This document shows positions 8,973-21,536 of a stretch of DNA of 64,000 nucleotides, in pieces. Source of the stretch: DATGKG01 sp963783145. GTDB taxonomy: Bacteria > Desulfobacterota > Binatia > Binatales > Binataceae. How positions within the stretch are numbered: position 1 is the first letter of the stretch; each line of letters starts with the position of its first letter. A program made the position numbers and the translations under genes. Location of the stretch: NCBI GenBank assembly GCA_963783145.1, contig CAWAMM010000006.1, forward strand, positions 1-64,000. Direction: 5' to 3'. The notes below the pieces were generated by a model that was not told the DNA's origin, did not search any database, and was given only the letters and a program-made list of their open reading frames with translations.

Positions 8973-10151
8973 TTGAGCTCGACCAAATCGATCTATGGGC
9001 GCGCGTTTTGGCTGGTGTTCTTCGCGACCTTTGCGCTGAACTGCTGCTCCAACCTGTTCGCGCTGTTCCCGCTGTGGGTCGTCGATCTCGGCGGCGGCGT
9101 CAGCACCATCGGTGCGCTGGTCGGAACCGGACCCCTGTTCGCGCTGCTCGCGAGGCCCTACGTCGGGAGCGCTATCGATCGCCGCGGACGCCGTGCTACC
9201 TCGCTGTGGTTTCTCGCGCTCGATGTGGTCGCACTCGCGCTCTACCTCCCGATTCATTCGCTCGGATGGCCGATCTACGCGGTGCGCGCGATTCATGGGG
9301 CGGTTGAAGGAACCGCGCGAGTGGCACTCTTCGCGATGGTGTTCGACCTGCTGCCGGAAGGCCGCGAGGGCGAGGCGATGACCGTCTTCAGCCTGAGCGG
9401 CATGGGGCCCGCTTCGATCGCGCCACTGTTCGCGGAGATCCTCATCAAGCATTCCGGCTTCACCGCATTCTTCCTGAGTGCGGTCGCACTGGTCGCAATC
9501 GCGACCGTCCTCGCGATGCTGCTTCCCGATGACCGGCTGATTCATCACGAGCAGCATGAAGCGCCGCGCGGACCCAGCTATGTGGGGTTGATGCGCGACG
9601 CGAAGCTGCAGCCACTATGGGTGGTGACGCTGCTGTTCTCGCTGGCGATTTCCTCGCGCCTCAGCTTCGTTGCGCCGTTTGCCTATCAGAAGGGAATCTC
9701 GACCGTCGGAGTCTACTTCGTCATCTACGCCCTGGTCGGCGTCGTGGTGCGAATCGTTGGAAGGCGCGTGCTCGACCGGGTGGGTTTGGGCAGAGTACTG
9801 GTTCCATCGCTGGTGATCCTCGCGATCGGGATGGCGATGATCGCTGGCACCGGCCACGCGGGGGTGCTTGATGTGGCGGCGGTGATCGGCGGCTTCGGCC
9901 ATGGCTATCTCTATCCGGCGCTGAGCGCGCTGGTGATCGCGCGCACCGACTTGAGCGCGATGGGGCGTTCCTCGAGCATCTATACCTCGCTCTACGATGC
10001 GGGAACGATGGCCGGTCCGTATGTGTTGGGAATCGTCGGCGAGTCGTTCGGCTACGGGCCATTGTTCATCGTTTCGGGAGCGTTCTCTTTGATCGGGGGC
10101 GGGTATTTCGTGGCGATGGAACCGGAGTCGCTGCGCGCGGAGGGCGATTAA
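8973..10151 (+). CDS. Major facilitator superfamily transporter
   Basis: A 392-residue protein with twelve predicted transmembrane helices. The loop between helices 2 and 3 carries GSAIDRRGRR, the MFS motif A form (G-x3-D-R-x-G-RR), and a second copy GRRVLDRVGLGR follows in the second half. It lacks features that would identify a substrate; drug, sugar-phosphate or metabolite export are all possible. The start is a TTG at 8973 (MSSTKSIYGRAFW), since no ATG or GTG lies in frame nearby. It follows the RskA-like gene by 61 bp in the same direction and could share its transcript. Confidence 0.85.
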   Translation: MSSTKSIYGRAFWLVFFATFALNCCSNLFALFPLWVVDLGGGVSTIGALVGTGPLFALLARPYVGSAIDRRGRRATSLWFLALDVVALALYLPIHSLGWPIYAVRAIHGAVEGTARVALFAMVFDLLPEGREGEAMTVFSLSGMGPASIAPLFAEILIKHSGFTAFFLSAVALVAIATVLAMLLPDDRLIHHEQHEAPRGPSYVGLMRDAKLQPLWVVTLLFSLAISSRLSFVAPFAYQKGISTVGVYFVIYALVGVVVRIVGRRVLDRVGLGRVLVPSLVILAIGMAMIAGTGHAGVLDVAAVIGGFGHGYLYPALSALVIARTDLSAMGRSSSIYTSLYDAGTMAGPYVLGIVGESFGYGPLFIVSGAFSLIGGGYFVAMEPESLRAEGD

Positions 10152-10622
10152 CAATTTGTAGGATTAATCGTCCGATGGTTGCAGCGTGTTGCGCGAACCT
10201 GAACCGTTTCGCTTTTGCTTCGCCCACTGAGAGTGGGTTTGTTTTCGCAATTCTGCTGCGACGGCGTTTGCGGCCGGGGGCCTAAATCCGCGGCTCGAGA
10301 GCCCCGTTCAAGGCGGGAAGCGCCGGCGAAATTGGCTTGTCGTGGCTTCCTCGAAAATGAAAGTCCAGCATTTTCAAGGGTTATTTGGCTTCGTTTGGTA
10401 ATTTCGCTGATCCGCGAGCCCGTAACGGAGTCAGGCTGAAGTGGGTTTGTTTTTGCACTTTCGCGTTCGTCTCGCGGTCGCCATCATCCGTCGCCGGTGG
10501 GTTCGTTTAGGTAATTTCACCTTGCAAAACGTGGCAGCCGTGCTCCGCCAAACTCCATATTCGAAGTATAGCAGATCGTCGGATCCCTGTGAGTTGCGGC
10601 CTGGGCAGGCTAAGTTGGCAAG
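10152..10622. repeat. Non-coding stretch with four imperfect copies of a GGNTTYGTTT motif
   Basis: About 470 bp without a credible gene. Similar segments begin near 10233 (GTGGGTTTGTTTTCGCAATT), 10387 (GGCTTCGTTTGGTAATTTCG), 10441 (GTGGGTTTGTTTTTGCACTT) and 10497 (GTGGGTTCGTTTAGGTAATT). All share GG-[CG/GT]-TT-[CT]-GTTT followed by an AT-rich tract and TTTC or TTCT. They look like worn copies of a dispersed repeat rather than a tandem array, since the spacings differ. I see no start codon with a ribosome-binding site except that of the following gene. Confidence 0.5.
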
Positions 10623-11222
10623 ATGTTCTTCGAGACGCGGCGGATGCGCCGGGTGCGGAACATACTTCGCCCATACCTGGGGCGCGATGCTCTCAGTCCC
10701 GCACGCGAGAGGCTCGGCGAGGTCGAGCTAATTTGCATGGTCGTACGCGTTCAAAATTTTGAATCGATCGTAGCCAAGCTGAGTTTGCGCGACCTCGGCG
10801 ATCAGATGAACAAGTTTTATGGTGCCGTCGCGGACTCCATCATGAATGCCGACGGCGACCTCAACCGTTTTTGCGGCGCCGCGGTGGTGGGGCATTTTAA
10901 CGTGCTGCAGAAGGTCGAGGAAGCCCGCATTCTCGATGGCGCGATCAGCGCCTTCCAACACGCGCACAAGGCTTTCGATGCGGAACTGGGCGCACGAATC
11001 GGAGTCGGAATTTGCCGCGGCGTCGCGATCGCCGGGATTTTCGGATCGTCTCATCGACATACTTTCGCAGCGTTCGGTCCCAGTGAAATATGTGCGCACC
11101 ACCTTGCCAGGAAGAGCGAGGGGTTCAACATATGCGAAGAGTTCGCGACCCATTTTTCACGGCCGGAAGTTCCTGCTGAGCCGTGGATTTCAATCCAACC
11201 GCATTGGAAAATTGAGGCTTAA
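10623..11222 (+). CDS. Degenerate class III nucleotidyl cyclase domain protein (predicted inactive)
   Basis: A 199-residue protein consisting of little more than one cyclase homology domain. Alignment by eye to the family: VVRVQNFESIVAKLS stands for the F-x-D-I-x-G-F-T region, DLNRFCGAAVVGHF for K-F-x-G-D-x-[LV]-x-x-x-F, and RIGVGICRGVAIAGIFGS for the G-[IV]-x-x-G-x-[AV]-x-x-G-N-[IV]-G segment. Both catalytic metal aspartates are replaced, by Arg42 and Ala86, so it should not make cAMP or cGMP. Such pseudo-cyclases may bind nucleotides or act as partners. There is no membrane segment or other domain. It sits alone, directly upstream of the rRNA operon promoter. Confidence 0.7.
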   Translation: MFFETRRMRRVRNILRPYLGRDALSPARERLGEVELICMVVRVQNFESIVAKLSLRDLGDQMNKFYGAVADSIMNADGDLNRFCGAAVVGHFNVLQKVEEARILDGAISAFQHAHKAFDAELGARIGVGICRGVAIAGIFGSSHRHTFAAFGPSEICAHHLARKSEGFNICEEFATHFSRPEVPAEPWISIQPHWKIEA

Positions 11223-11418
11223 GCGTTGGGGTTTTCCGCCGCGTGTGGACGAAAGATTAATTTTCTCGTCACAGGTACTTGCGCAGGCGCCCCATGAGGG
11301 CTAGATTCTGACTCGCGCCGAGGAACATCGAGTTCCCGGCGCATTAAATTCCGCCCGCCCGAGCGACCACACGGATACGACGGAAACGCGAAATCGATAG
11401 CGATATCGATCGGATGGA

Positions 11419-11447
11419 TTGACACGGTCGCAGGCGAGCGGTAGAAT
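11419..11447 (+). promoter_or_regulatory. Sigma-70-type promoter of the rRNA operon
   Basis: A perfect -35 box TTGACA at 11419-11424, a 17-base spacer, and a -10 box TAGAAT at 11442-11447. It lies about 190 bp upstream of the 16S start, which is a usual distance for rRNA promoters. Confidence 0.8.
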
Positions 11448-11470
11448 TGAGATTCGCCTCAAAATCGGGC

Positions 11471-11482
11471 TGGTCTTTGAAA
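11471..11482 (+). promoter_or_regulatory. boxA-like rRNA antitermination element in the leader
   Basis: TGGTCTTTGAAA resembles the boxA consensus TGCTCTTTGAAA, where NusB and S10 load to make RNA polymerase resistant to termination. The wider string GGTCTTTGAAAACTGAATAG recurs nearly unchanged before the 23S gene. Confidence 0.65.
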
Positions 11483-11635
11483 ACTGAATAGTAGTGCATG
11501 CCTTTAATCGGGCGGCGGGGGATAAGAATTGATCCAAGCCGGTCCGATTTTTCGTGAATTTGAGTATTTAGTTAGCGGTCAATCCATTCGGTTTTTAAGT
11601 GCCTTAGCCGCACGGACCGATGGAATACACTGAGC

Positions 11636-13207
<1,572 letters not shown>

Positions 13208-13478
13208 CGAGTCAAGATGTACTCCTTCGGGAGCGCATCCATTCGTGGTCAACCTGTCCTGATTCCTTCGGGAATCATGCGATGGTTTTCGGATTCGGTT
13301 TGAGATCATTTACCCCTCGCTCGCACTACTATTCGGTTTTGAGAGGCTGGCCCGACTTTGGGCTTGGTCTTTGACAGCATCGGATGAAACGAACACTTTG
13401 AATCAAGCTCACGCTTGATCGGGAATTAAGCTCGTGCTTAACGCCGGCCGGCGCTCGATGCGTCCGGCATATCAGATA

Positions 13479-13555
13479 GGGCCCATAGCTCAGCTGGCTA
13501 GAGCGCGCCCCTGATAAGGGCGAGGTCGGAAGTTCGACTCTTCCTGGGCCCACCA
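13479..13555 (+). tRNA. tRNA-Ile (GAT)
   Basis: A 77-base tRNA with acceptor GGGCCCA pairing to TGGGCCC, anticodon loop CTGATAA (anticodon GAT) and an encoded CCA end. It lies in the 16S-23S spacer, the usual place for tRNA-Ile. Confidence 0.96.
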
Positions 13556-13632
13556 TCTAAGGGTGCGGCAAGCATGGGCGGATTCGGCGAAAAAGTGCGA
13601 AGGACGAGGAAGGACTTGAGAGAGCGGTTAAC

Positions 13633-13708
13633 GGGGCGGTAGCTCAATTGGGAGAGCATCGGCTTTGCAAGCCGAGGGTTGCCGGTTCAATCCCGGTCCG
13701 CTCCACCA
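13633..13708 (+). tRNA. tRNA-Ala (TGC)
   Basis: A 76-base tRNA with acceptor GGGGCGG pairing to CCGCTCC, anticodon loop TTTGCAA (anticodon TGC) and an encoded CCA end. It forms the usual Ile-Ala pair in the rRNA spacer. Confidence 0.96.
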
Positions 13709-13863
13709 GAAGTCCAGTTTTAGCGAACCTAAGATAGTGTTCCAGCGGGCGCGGATAAATCGACTGACTTGAAAATAGGTCAGTCTTTTCGTCAGCGACA
13801 TTTGAAAGCGGCGTCCGTGACAAGTTTGGCTGCGAAACGTCGAGCAATCGGCGTCAGCAGATC

Positions 13864-13885
13864 CGGTCTTTGACAACTGAATAGT
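13864..13885 (+). promoter_or_regulatory. boxA-like element before the 23S gene
   Basis: CGGTCTTTGACAACTGAATA repeats the leader element at 11471 almost base for base, and a third, shorter version (GGTCTTTGACA) lies at 13365 just after the 16S gene. Spacer boxA copies help antitermination through the long 23S gene. Confidence 0.6.
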
Positions 13886-13951
13886 AGGGTATCTTCAATC
13901 TGAGTGTAATAAATCAGAGCGAATTGTATGCGAATTGATATGGCCTTAAGT

Positions 13952-16948
<2,997 letters not shown>

Positions 16949-17140
16949 AATGTTTGAATTGACATGCAGGTAGCCTCGTGGGCTAAGCAACGGAGGTATC
17001 GCTATCTCCGCCACGAGAGCCAGGCCCAATTCGCATACATGGTTCGCGATGATGTACTCTCGGATGAAGACCCTACATTCAGTTGTCGATTATTTAGATC
17101 CCGTCGCCTACTCGAAATCGGCTAGACCACGGGACAAGGT

Positions 17141-17260
17141 TTCCGGTCGCCATAGCGAAGGTGAAACACCCGTTCCCATCCCGAACACGGCAGTTAAGCC
17201 CTTCAGCGCCGATGGTACTGTGAGCAATGGCGTCATGGGAGAGTAGGACGCGGCCGGGGA
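17141..17260 (+). rRNA. rrf: 5S ribosomal RNA
   Basis: The conserved core CCCGTTCCCATCCCGAAC lies at about 17170, and the ends CCGGTCGC and GCGGCCGG pair to form the terminal helix. The length of about 120 bases is standard. It closes the rRNA operon about 190 bp after the 23S gene. Confidence 0.95.
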
Positions 17261-17264
17261 ATCT

Positions 17265-17300
17265 CAAGGGTGGAGCACATCGTGCTCCACCCTTTGTTTT
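17265..17300 (+). terminator. Rho-independent terminator of the rRNA operon
   Basis: A near-perfect 14-base stem, CAAGGGTGGAGCAC with GTGCTCCACCCTTTG, a 3-base loop, then GTTTT immediately after. It sits five bases past the 5S gene. Confidence 0.88.
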
Positions 17301-17330
17301 GGGGACTGAGTAAACCACAAGGGTAAACCA

Positions 17331-17366
17331 TAAGGGCGGAGCATCGACGCTCTGCCCTTTGTCATT
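17331..17366. terminator. Second hairpin terminator, probably shared with the converging toxin gene
   Basis: AAGGGCGGAGC and GCTCTGCCCTT pair around the loop ATCGAC, with a T-rich tract after the stem on the plus strand and an upstream TTA-rich stretch on the other side. It lies between the rRNA operon and the vapC-like gene, which runs toward it, so it may stop transcription from both sides. Confidence 0.65.
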
Positions 17367-17382
17367 TTGCAGTTCGCGCAGC

Positions 17383-17769
17383 CTACCAGATCGTCCTGAC
17401 CGGGTACTGTCGGATGTGTTCGTCGGGTGTCAAAATTGCCATGCCTTCAGTGATAGCCTGGCAGATCAGCATTCGATCGAATGAATCACGATGAACACGC
17501 GGCAGCGTCCTTACTTGAAGAACTGTCTCTTCGGCGAGTGGGAGAGATTCGATTTGGTGAAGAGTCCGGTATTTGGGAACGAAGCGCTCGGGCGGTTCGG
17601 ATAGTCTCAGACCGCCGAGCAGATTTTTCGCCGCTATCTCCCATGCTGACACCGCGCTGAGGAATGCGTCGTTTTCTGCATTTTCAAATGCCGTGCGCGC
17701 GTCGACGGACTGGGCGCGATCGCCGGCTACCAGCCATAAAAACGTGCAGGTATCTAAGAGCAGTTTCAA
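17383..17769 (-). CDS. PIN-domain ribonuclease toxin, VapC family
   Basis: A 128-residue PIN-domain protein. The N-terminal MKLLLDTCTFLWLVAGD carries the first acidic residue (Asp6), AVSAWEIAAK the conserved Glu, and HRDSFDRMLICQA the C-terminal acidic pair. This pattern (LLLDT-x-x-F-x-W and RDPFDRMLIAQA) is typical of the PIN toxins paired with Phd/YefM-type antitoxins. VapC toxins cut RNA, often tRNA or rRNA, and need magnesium. The start overlaps the antitoxin stop by 4 bases. The pair sits directly beyond the rRNA operon. Confidence 0.88.
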   Translation of the reverse strand: MKLLLDTCTFLWLVAGDRAQSVDARTAFENAENDAFLSAVSAWEIAAKNLLGGLRLSEPPERFVPKYRTLHQIESLPLAEETVLQVRTLPRVHRDSFDRMLICQAITEGMAILTPDEHIRQYPVRTIW

Positions 17770-18017
17770 TCGGGTTCTTTCCCCTCGAATGCATCCAGCA
17801 TCCAGTCAGGAAGCGGATCCCAAAAACCCGGAAGAATTTTGGCTTTGCCCTTCGCGAGACCGATGGGACGCTTACCGGCCGGTGGCTTCTTCAGCGGCCG
17901 GATCTCGGCGATCGGCACGTTGCGCCGGCAAAGGACGATAGGCTCGCCCTTCTTTTCCATGCGCATCAGGTATTTCGAAAGGTGAGTTTTGGCTTCGTGA
18001 ATGTTGAGCCGGATCAT
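17766..18017 (-). CDS. Type II antitoxin, Phd/YefM-like
   Basis: An 83-residue protein starting MIRLNIHEAKTHLSKYLMRMEKKGEPIVLCRRNVPIAEIRPL, the Phd/YefM DNA-binding fold pattern (x-N-x-x-E-A-K-x-x-L-S). The C-terminal part, ending FWDPLPDWMLDAFEGKEPD, matches the toxin-binding tail seen in VapC partners. It is the first gene of the pair and should autoregulate the promoter upstream of 18017, though I could not pick out an operator. Confidence 0.88.
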   Translation of the reverse strand: MIRLNIHEAKTHLSKYLMRMEKKGEPIVLCRRNVPIAEIRPLKKPPAGKRPIGLAKGKAKILPGFWDPLPDWMLDAFEGKEPD

Positions 18018-18105
18018 TCCGCCACACTAAACTAGCAAGTGAACTAAGTGAGGTTTTCATAAACCTTCCGCCCGCCATCGCGAAGAACGAAGAGAAGCTC
18101 AGCAC

Positions 18106-18504
18106 TCAGCTATCTGCGCCCGAGGTATTCAGCGCCACCGCGGCGCGAATCAGATTTTTGAGGGCTTTCTCGTTGACCTTGTCGCCTTCGTGGAAGTCGA
18201 TCGCGCGCCGCACTCTACCCTCGAGACTGGAATTGAAGAGACCCGAGGGGTCATCCAATGAGGCGCCCTTGGCGAAGGTCATCTTTACGACCTTTTTGTA
18301 GGTCTCGCCGGTGCAGATAATTCCGCCGTGGGACCAGACCGGTGTCCCCATCCACTTCCACTCCTCGACGACTTCGGGATCGGCTTGCTTGACCAAAGCG
18401 CGGAGGCGGGAAAGCATTGCGCCGCGCCAGTCGCCCAGCTCGTGGATTCTCGCGTCTATCAGTCGCGATGCAGATTCGCCGCTCTGGGGTCCACTCTTTT
18501 TCAT
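18106..18504 (-). CDS. DUF1801 (YdhG-like) domain protein
   Basis: A 132-residue protein beginning MKKSGPQSGESASRLIDARI. The core carries EWKWMGTPVWSHGGIICTGETYKKVVKMTFAKGASL and a later IDFHEGDKVNEKALKNLIRAAV, the standard DUF1801 pattern with the conserved Trp, Pro and Lys residues. The family is widespread and its biochemical role is unproven. I chose the ATG at 18504, which gives the usual length, instead of an upstream start with a hydrophobic leader unlike the family. It stands alone, about 90 bp upstream of the antitoxin gene, in the same direction. Confidence 0.8.
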   Translation of the reverse strand: MKKSGPQSGESASRLIDARIHELGDWRGAMLSRLRALVKQADPEVVEEWKWMGTPVWSHGGIICTGETYKKVVKMTFAKGASLDDPSGLFNSSLEGRVRRAIDFHEGDKVNEKALKNLIRAAVALNTSGADS

Positions 18505-18702
18505 CTGATGGGACGAATGTATCTCTAAAACAAAGATGACCCAAGAAAAAATCACGCTCGCGGCGCATTCGGAAGAAGCGCATCCGTGGAAGGAGGATCA
18601 AAGACCGATCGAGTGATTCGCAGCCGTAACAGAGGCTTCAGTCGGGGTGTCTTTCGATACAGACCGATACCGACTGAAGCTGGCAGTTACGGCAGAATTC
18701 CA

Positions 18703-18894
18703 CTATCGGCACAGATGCCAATGATGGCGGCGGAAGTAGTGATTGTGGCACGCGATCGGGCGACCGCCGAAAAATCCGACCTGCTCGATGCCGGCGGGCT
18801 GCCAGTTTCCGACCTCGGCCGCGCCCGCTGGACCCGGTGCAAATAACATCAACAGAGAAAACATGGCAGCCATCGCTGTAATGGTTATCTTCAT
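18703..18894 (-). CDS. Small secreted protein, 63 aa
   Basis: A short ORF with a clear signal peptide (MKITITAMAAMFSLLMLFAP, then GPAGA as a likely cleavage region) and a mature part of about 37 residues rich in His, Arg and Trp, ending NHYFRRHHWHLCR. A strong ribosome-binding site AGGAGGTAA lies nine bases before the ATG, which is the main reason to accept it. The His-rich mature peptide might bind a metal. I recognise no family. It stands alone, divergent from the COG2308 gene. Confidence 0.6.
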   Translation of the reverse strand: MKITITAMAAMFSLLMLFAPGPAGAAEVGNWQPAGIEQVGFFGGRPIACHNHYFRRHHWHLCR

Positions 18895-19073
18895 TGCCGT
18901 TACCTCCTAATCTGTTAGACGATTTAAATTCCGGGCGGTTTCCGCGTTGGCGATGAGCTTGGGCGGGCAATGGGCACCGCGATTGCTCTATCGGCGCGGG
19001 GTTTCGCGCGAGTTTCGCGGGGCGGTCGCGGGAAACCTCGCGCATCTCGAAGAGACGGGGCTGGGAAACGAAA

Positions 19074-20564
19074 ATGGGAAGCGCAAGCGTCGCGGAAATG
19101 GGCACCTCGGTGCCTGTTTGGTCAGCATATCCACGCCGTGAGGGGCTGTTCGACGAGATGATCGAGCTCGCCAAGTCGCCTCGCTCGGTTTGCACCAACA
19201 TCACCCGCGGGCTCCTGTCGATGCCACCGGCCAAGCTTCAGGAACTATGCGCGCGGGCCGAGATCATGTTCCGGCGCATGGGCGTCACCTTTAACGTCTA
19301 TGGTGAGCAGCGCGGCGTCGAGCGCATCTTTCCGTTTGATCCGATTCCGCGCGTCATCGACGCCCAAGCCTGGACCGAACTCGAGGCGGGCCTAATCCAG
19401 CGCGTGCGCGCGCTCAACGCCTTCGTCGGCGACGTGTACGGCGAGGGCGCCATCATGAAAGACGGCGTCATCCCGAGGGACCTGGTGCTGAGCTGCCCGC
19501 AATTCCGGCGCTCGGCGGTCGGCATCAAACCGCCGCTGGGTAATTTCGTTACAGTTGGCGGCATCGACATCGTGCGCGGCGCCGATGGACGCTTCATGGT
19601 GCTCGAGGACAACGTCCGCACCCCGTCGGGCGTCTCTTATGTCATCGAAAATCGCGTCGTGATGACGCGCCTGATGCCCGATCTGATTCGCGCCAGCCAG
19701 GTGCGTAGCGTCGAGCGCTATCCGGCCGACCTGCTGCAGTCGCTATGCGAGATGGCGCCGCATGGCAACTCGCATCCGAGCATCGCGATACTGACGCCGG
19801 GCCCCTTCAACTCGGCATTCTTCGAGCACGTGTTCCTGTCCCAGCAGATGGGCGTCGAATTGGTCGAGGGCCAGGACCTCGTCTGCGTGGAACATAAACT
19901 CTACATGAAGACGGTACACGGCCTGAGCCAGGTCGACGTACTCTATCGCCGCGTCGACGATGACTTCCTCGATCCGCTGGTGTTCCGGCCCGACTCGATG
20001 CTGGGTGTCCCCGGGCTGACCGCGGTGCTGCGCGCCGGCAACGCCGCGATCGCCAACGGCATCGGAACCGGGATCGCGGACGACAAATCCATCTATGCCT
20101 ACACTCCGGCTATGATTCGCTACTACCTGGGCGAGGAGGCGATCCTGCCGATCGTCGAGACCTACCTGATGCGCGAGCCCGACCAGCGCGAGATGGTGCT
20201 GCGCAATATCGAGCGCTATGTGGTCAAGCCGGTGGGCGAATCGGGAGGGTACGGCGTCGTGATCGGGCCGCACGCGAGCGAGAAGACGCTGGAGGAAACC
20301 CGCACGCGAGTCCTTGCCGATCCGGATAATTACATCGCGCAGCCGGTCATCAGCCTCTCAGTGCATCCCACCATGATCACCGACAGCGAGGGCGTCCCGC
20401 ATCTGCAGCCGCGCCACGTTGATTTGCGGCCGTTCGTGCTCCTGGGCGCGAAACCGCGCGTGTTGCCCGGAGGCCTGACGCGGGTCGCGCTGCGCGAAGG
20501 CTCGCTGGTGGTGAATTCCTCGCAAGGTGGCGGCAGCAAGGACACTTGGGTTTTGGGGGCGTAA
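19074..20564 (+). CDS. Circularly permuted ATP-grasp protein (COG2308)
   Basis: A 496-residue protein of the circularly permuted ATP-grasp family. Recognisable blocks are ERIFPFDPIPRVIDAQAWTELEAGL, the FMVLEDNVRTPSGVSYVIENR segment and RYVVKPVGESGGYGVVIGP. The family is thought to form amide bonds to small peptides, perhaps in a capped peptide pathway with its neighbours. It is followed with no gap by a COG2307 alpha-E gene, then by a transglutaminase-like gene, a gene order conserved in many bacteria. The ATG at 19074 gives a slightly long N terminus; a start near the WSAYPRREG segment is also possible. Confidence 0.88.
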   Translation: MGSASVAEMGTSVPVWSAYPRREGLFDEMIELAKSPRSVCTNITRGLLSMPPAKLQELCARAEIMFRRMGVTFNVYGEQRGVERIFPFDPIPRVIDAQAWTELEAGLIQRVRALNAFVGDVYGEGAIMKDGVIPRDLVLSCPQFRRSAVGIKPPLGNFVTVGGIDIVRGADGRFMVLEDNVRTPSGVSYVIENRVVMTRLMPDLIRASQVRSVERYPADLLQSLCEMAPHGNSHPSIAILTPGPFNSAFFEHVFLSQQMGVELVEGQDLVCVEHKLYMKTVHGLSQVDVLYRRVDDDFLDPLVFRPDSMLGVPGLTAVLRAGNAAIANGIGTGIADDKSIYAYTPAMIRYYLGEEAILPIVETYLMREPDQREMVLRNIERYVVKPVGESGGYGVVIGPHASEKTLEETRTRVLADPDNYIAQPVISLSVHPTMITDSEGVPHLQPRHVDLRPFVLLGAKPRVLPGGLTRVALREGSLVVNSSQGGGSKDTWVLGA

Positions 20565-21509
20565 ATGCTGCGCCGGATCGCCGACAATCTGTTCTGGGCG
20601 GCGCGCAACCTGGAGCGCGCCGAATGGCGCGCGCGCCTGGTCGACGTCAATTATCATCTGCTGATCGAAACGCCGCCGCGCGATAGCGCGCCATGGGAGC
20701 CGCTGCTGGCGATCTTCGGGGAGATCGAGCAGTTCACCGAACAACATTCGATTGCCGATGAAAGCTCGGTGCTGGATTTTTTCACGCTCGATCTGGAAAA
20801 TCCCAATTCTATTCGCAGTTGCATCAATGTCGCGCGCGAGAATCTCCGTTCGCTGCGTCATTACGTATCGTCGGAATTCTGGCTCGATGTAAACACGCTC
20901 TACCTGTCGGCACAGAACTGGACGCCCGAGGCATTCGTTAATCCCGGGGTTTATTCGTTCTTCTCGGATTTGCGCGATTGCTTCTATCGCATCTCCGGGA
21001 TTCGGCAGAGCACCTTGCCGCGCGATTTGTCTTACGATTTCATGCGGCTCGGGATCATGTTGGAGCGCGCCGAGGAAGTTTCCCGCATGCTCGACGTGAA
21101 GTATCACTTCCTGATGCCGCGGCTGGAAGATATCGGCGGCGCCGCCGACCTTTTGCAATGGGCTGGAGTTCTGCGCAGCGCGTCGGCTCTGGAAGCCTAT
21201 CGCAAGCGTTTCGGCAACGCGATCAAGCTCGACAATGTGATCGATATCCTGCTGTTTGATCCGACCTTTCCACGCTCCGCGCGCTACTCAATCGAATCGC
21301 TCGAAGTCTCGCTGCGGCGCATCGCGAGCAAGGGCGGCGAGGCCCCGCGGATGATTCCCAAAGGCGTCGGCGAGCTGCTCGATGAACTCCGCGTGGAAAA
21401 AGCCCCCCAGGCAATCGAAGAGGGGCTGCATGAGTTCCTGCTTCATATCCAGGAATCCTGCGACGCCATCTCGAACCAAATCTACGAACAATATTTGAAG
21501 GCTGAGTAA
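20565..21509 (+). CDS. Alpha-E domain protein (COG2307, DUF403)
   Basis: A 314-residue all-helical protein starting MLRRIADNLFWAARNLERAEWRARLVDV, the hallmark of the alpha-E family (normally MLSR-x-A-x-x-LYW-x-x-R-x-x-ERAE). Later RNLRSLR-like helices (ARENLRSLRHYVSSEFW) also match. The family has no proven enzyme activity and is nearly always encoded next to COG2308 ATP-grasp proteins. The start codon directly follows the stop of the ATP-grasp gene, so the two are translationally coupled. Confidence 0.9.
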   Translation: MLRRIADNLFWAARNLERAEWRARLVDVNYHLLIETPPRDSAPWEPLLAIFGEIEQFTEQHSIADESSVLDFFTLDLENPNSIRSCINVARENLRSLRHYVSSEFWLDVNTLYLSAQNWTPEAFVNPGVYSFFSDLRDCFYRISGIRQSTLPRDLSYDFMRLGIMLERAEEVSRMLDVKYHFLMPRLEDIGGAADLLQWAGVLRSASALEAYRKRFGNAIKLDNVIDILLFDPTFPRSARYSIESLEVSLRRIASKGGEAPRMIPKGVGELLDELRVEKAPQAIEEGLHEFLLHIQESCDAISNQIYEQYLKAE

Positions 21510-21536
21510 CGGATTAGTATTGTTGAAGACTGGCTG

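Larger units (their letters stand above)
11223..11635 (+). other. rRNA operon leader region
   Basis: A 410-bp stretch between the pseudo-cyclase gene and the 16S gene. It holds a strong sigma-70-type promoter at 11419 and a boxA-like antitermination element at 11471, listed separately. The rest is AT-richer than the surroundings (for example around 11540-11620), as expected of rRNA leaders. Several reverse-strand reading frames cross it but none has a ribosome-binding site or family resemblance. Confidence 0.7.
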
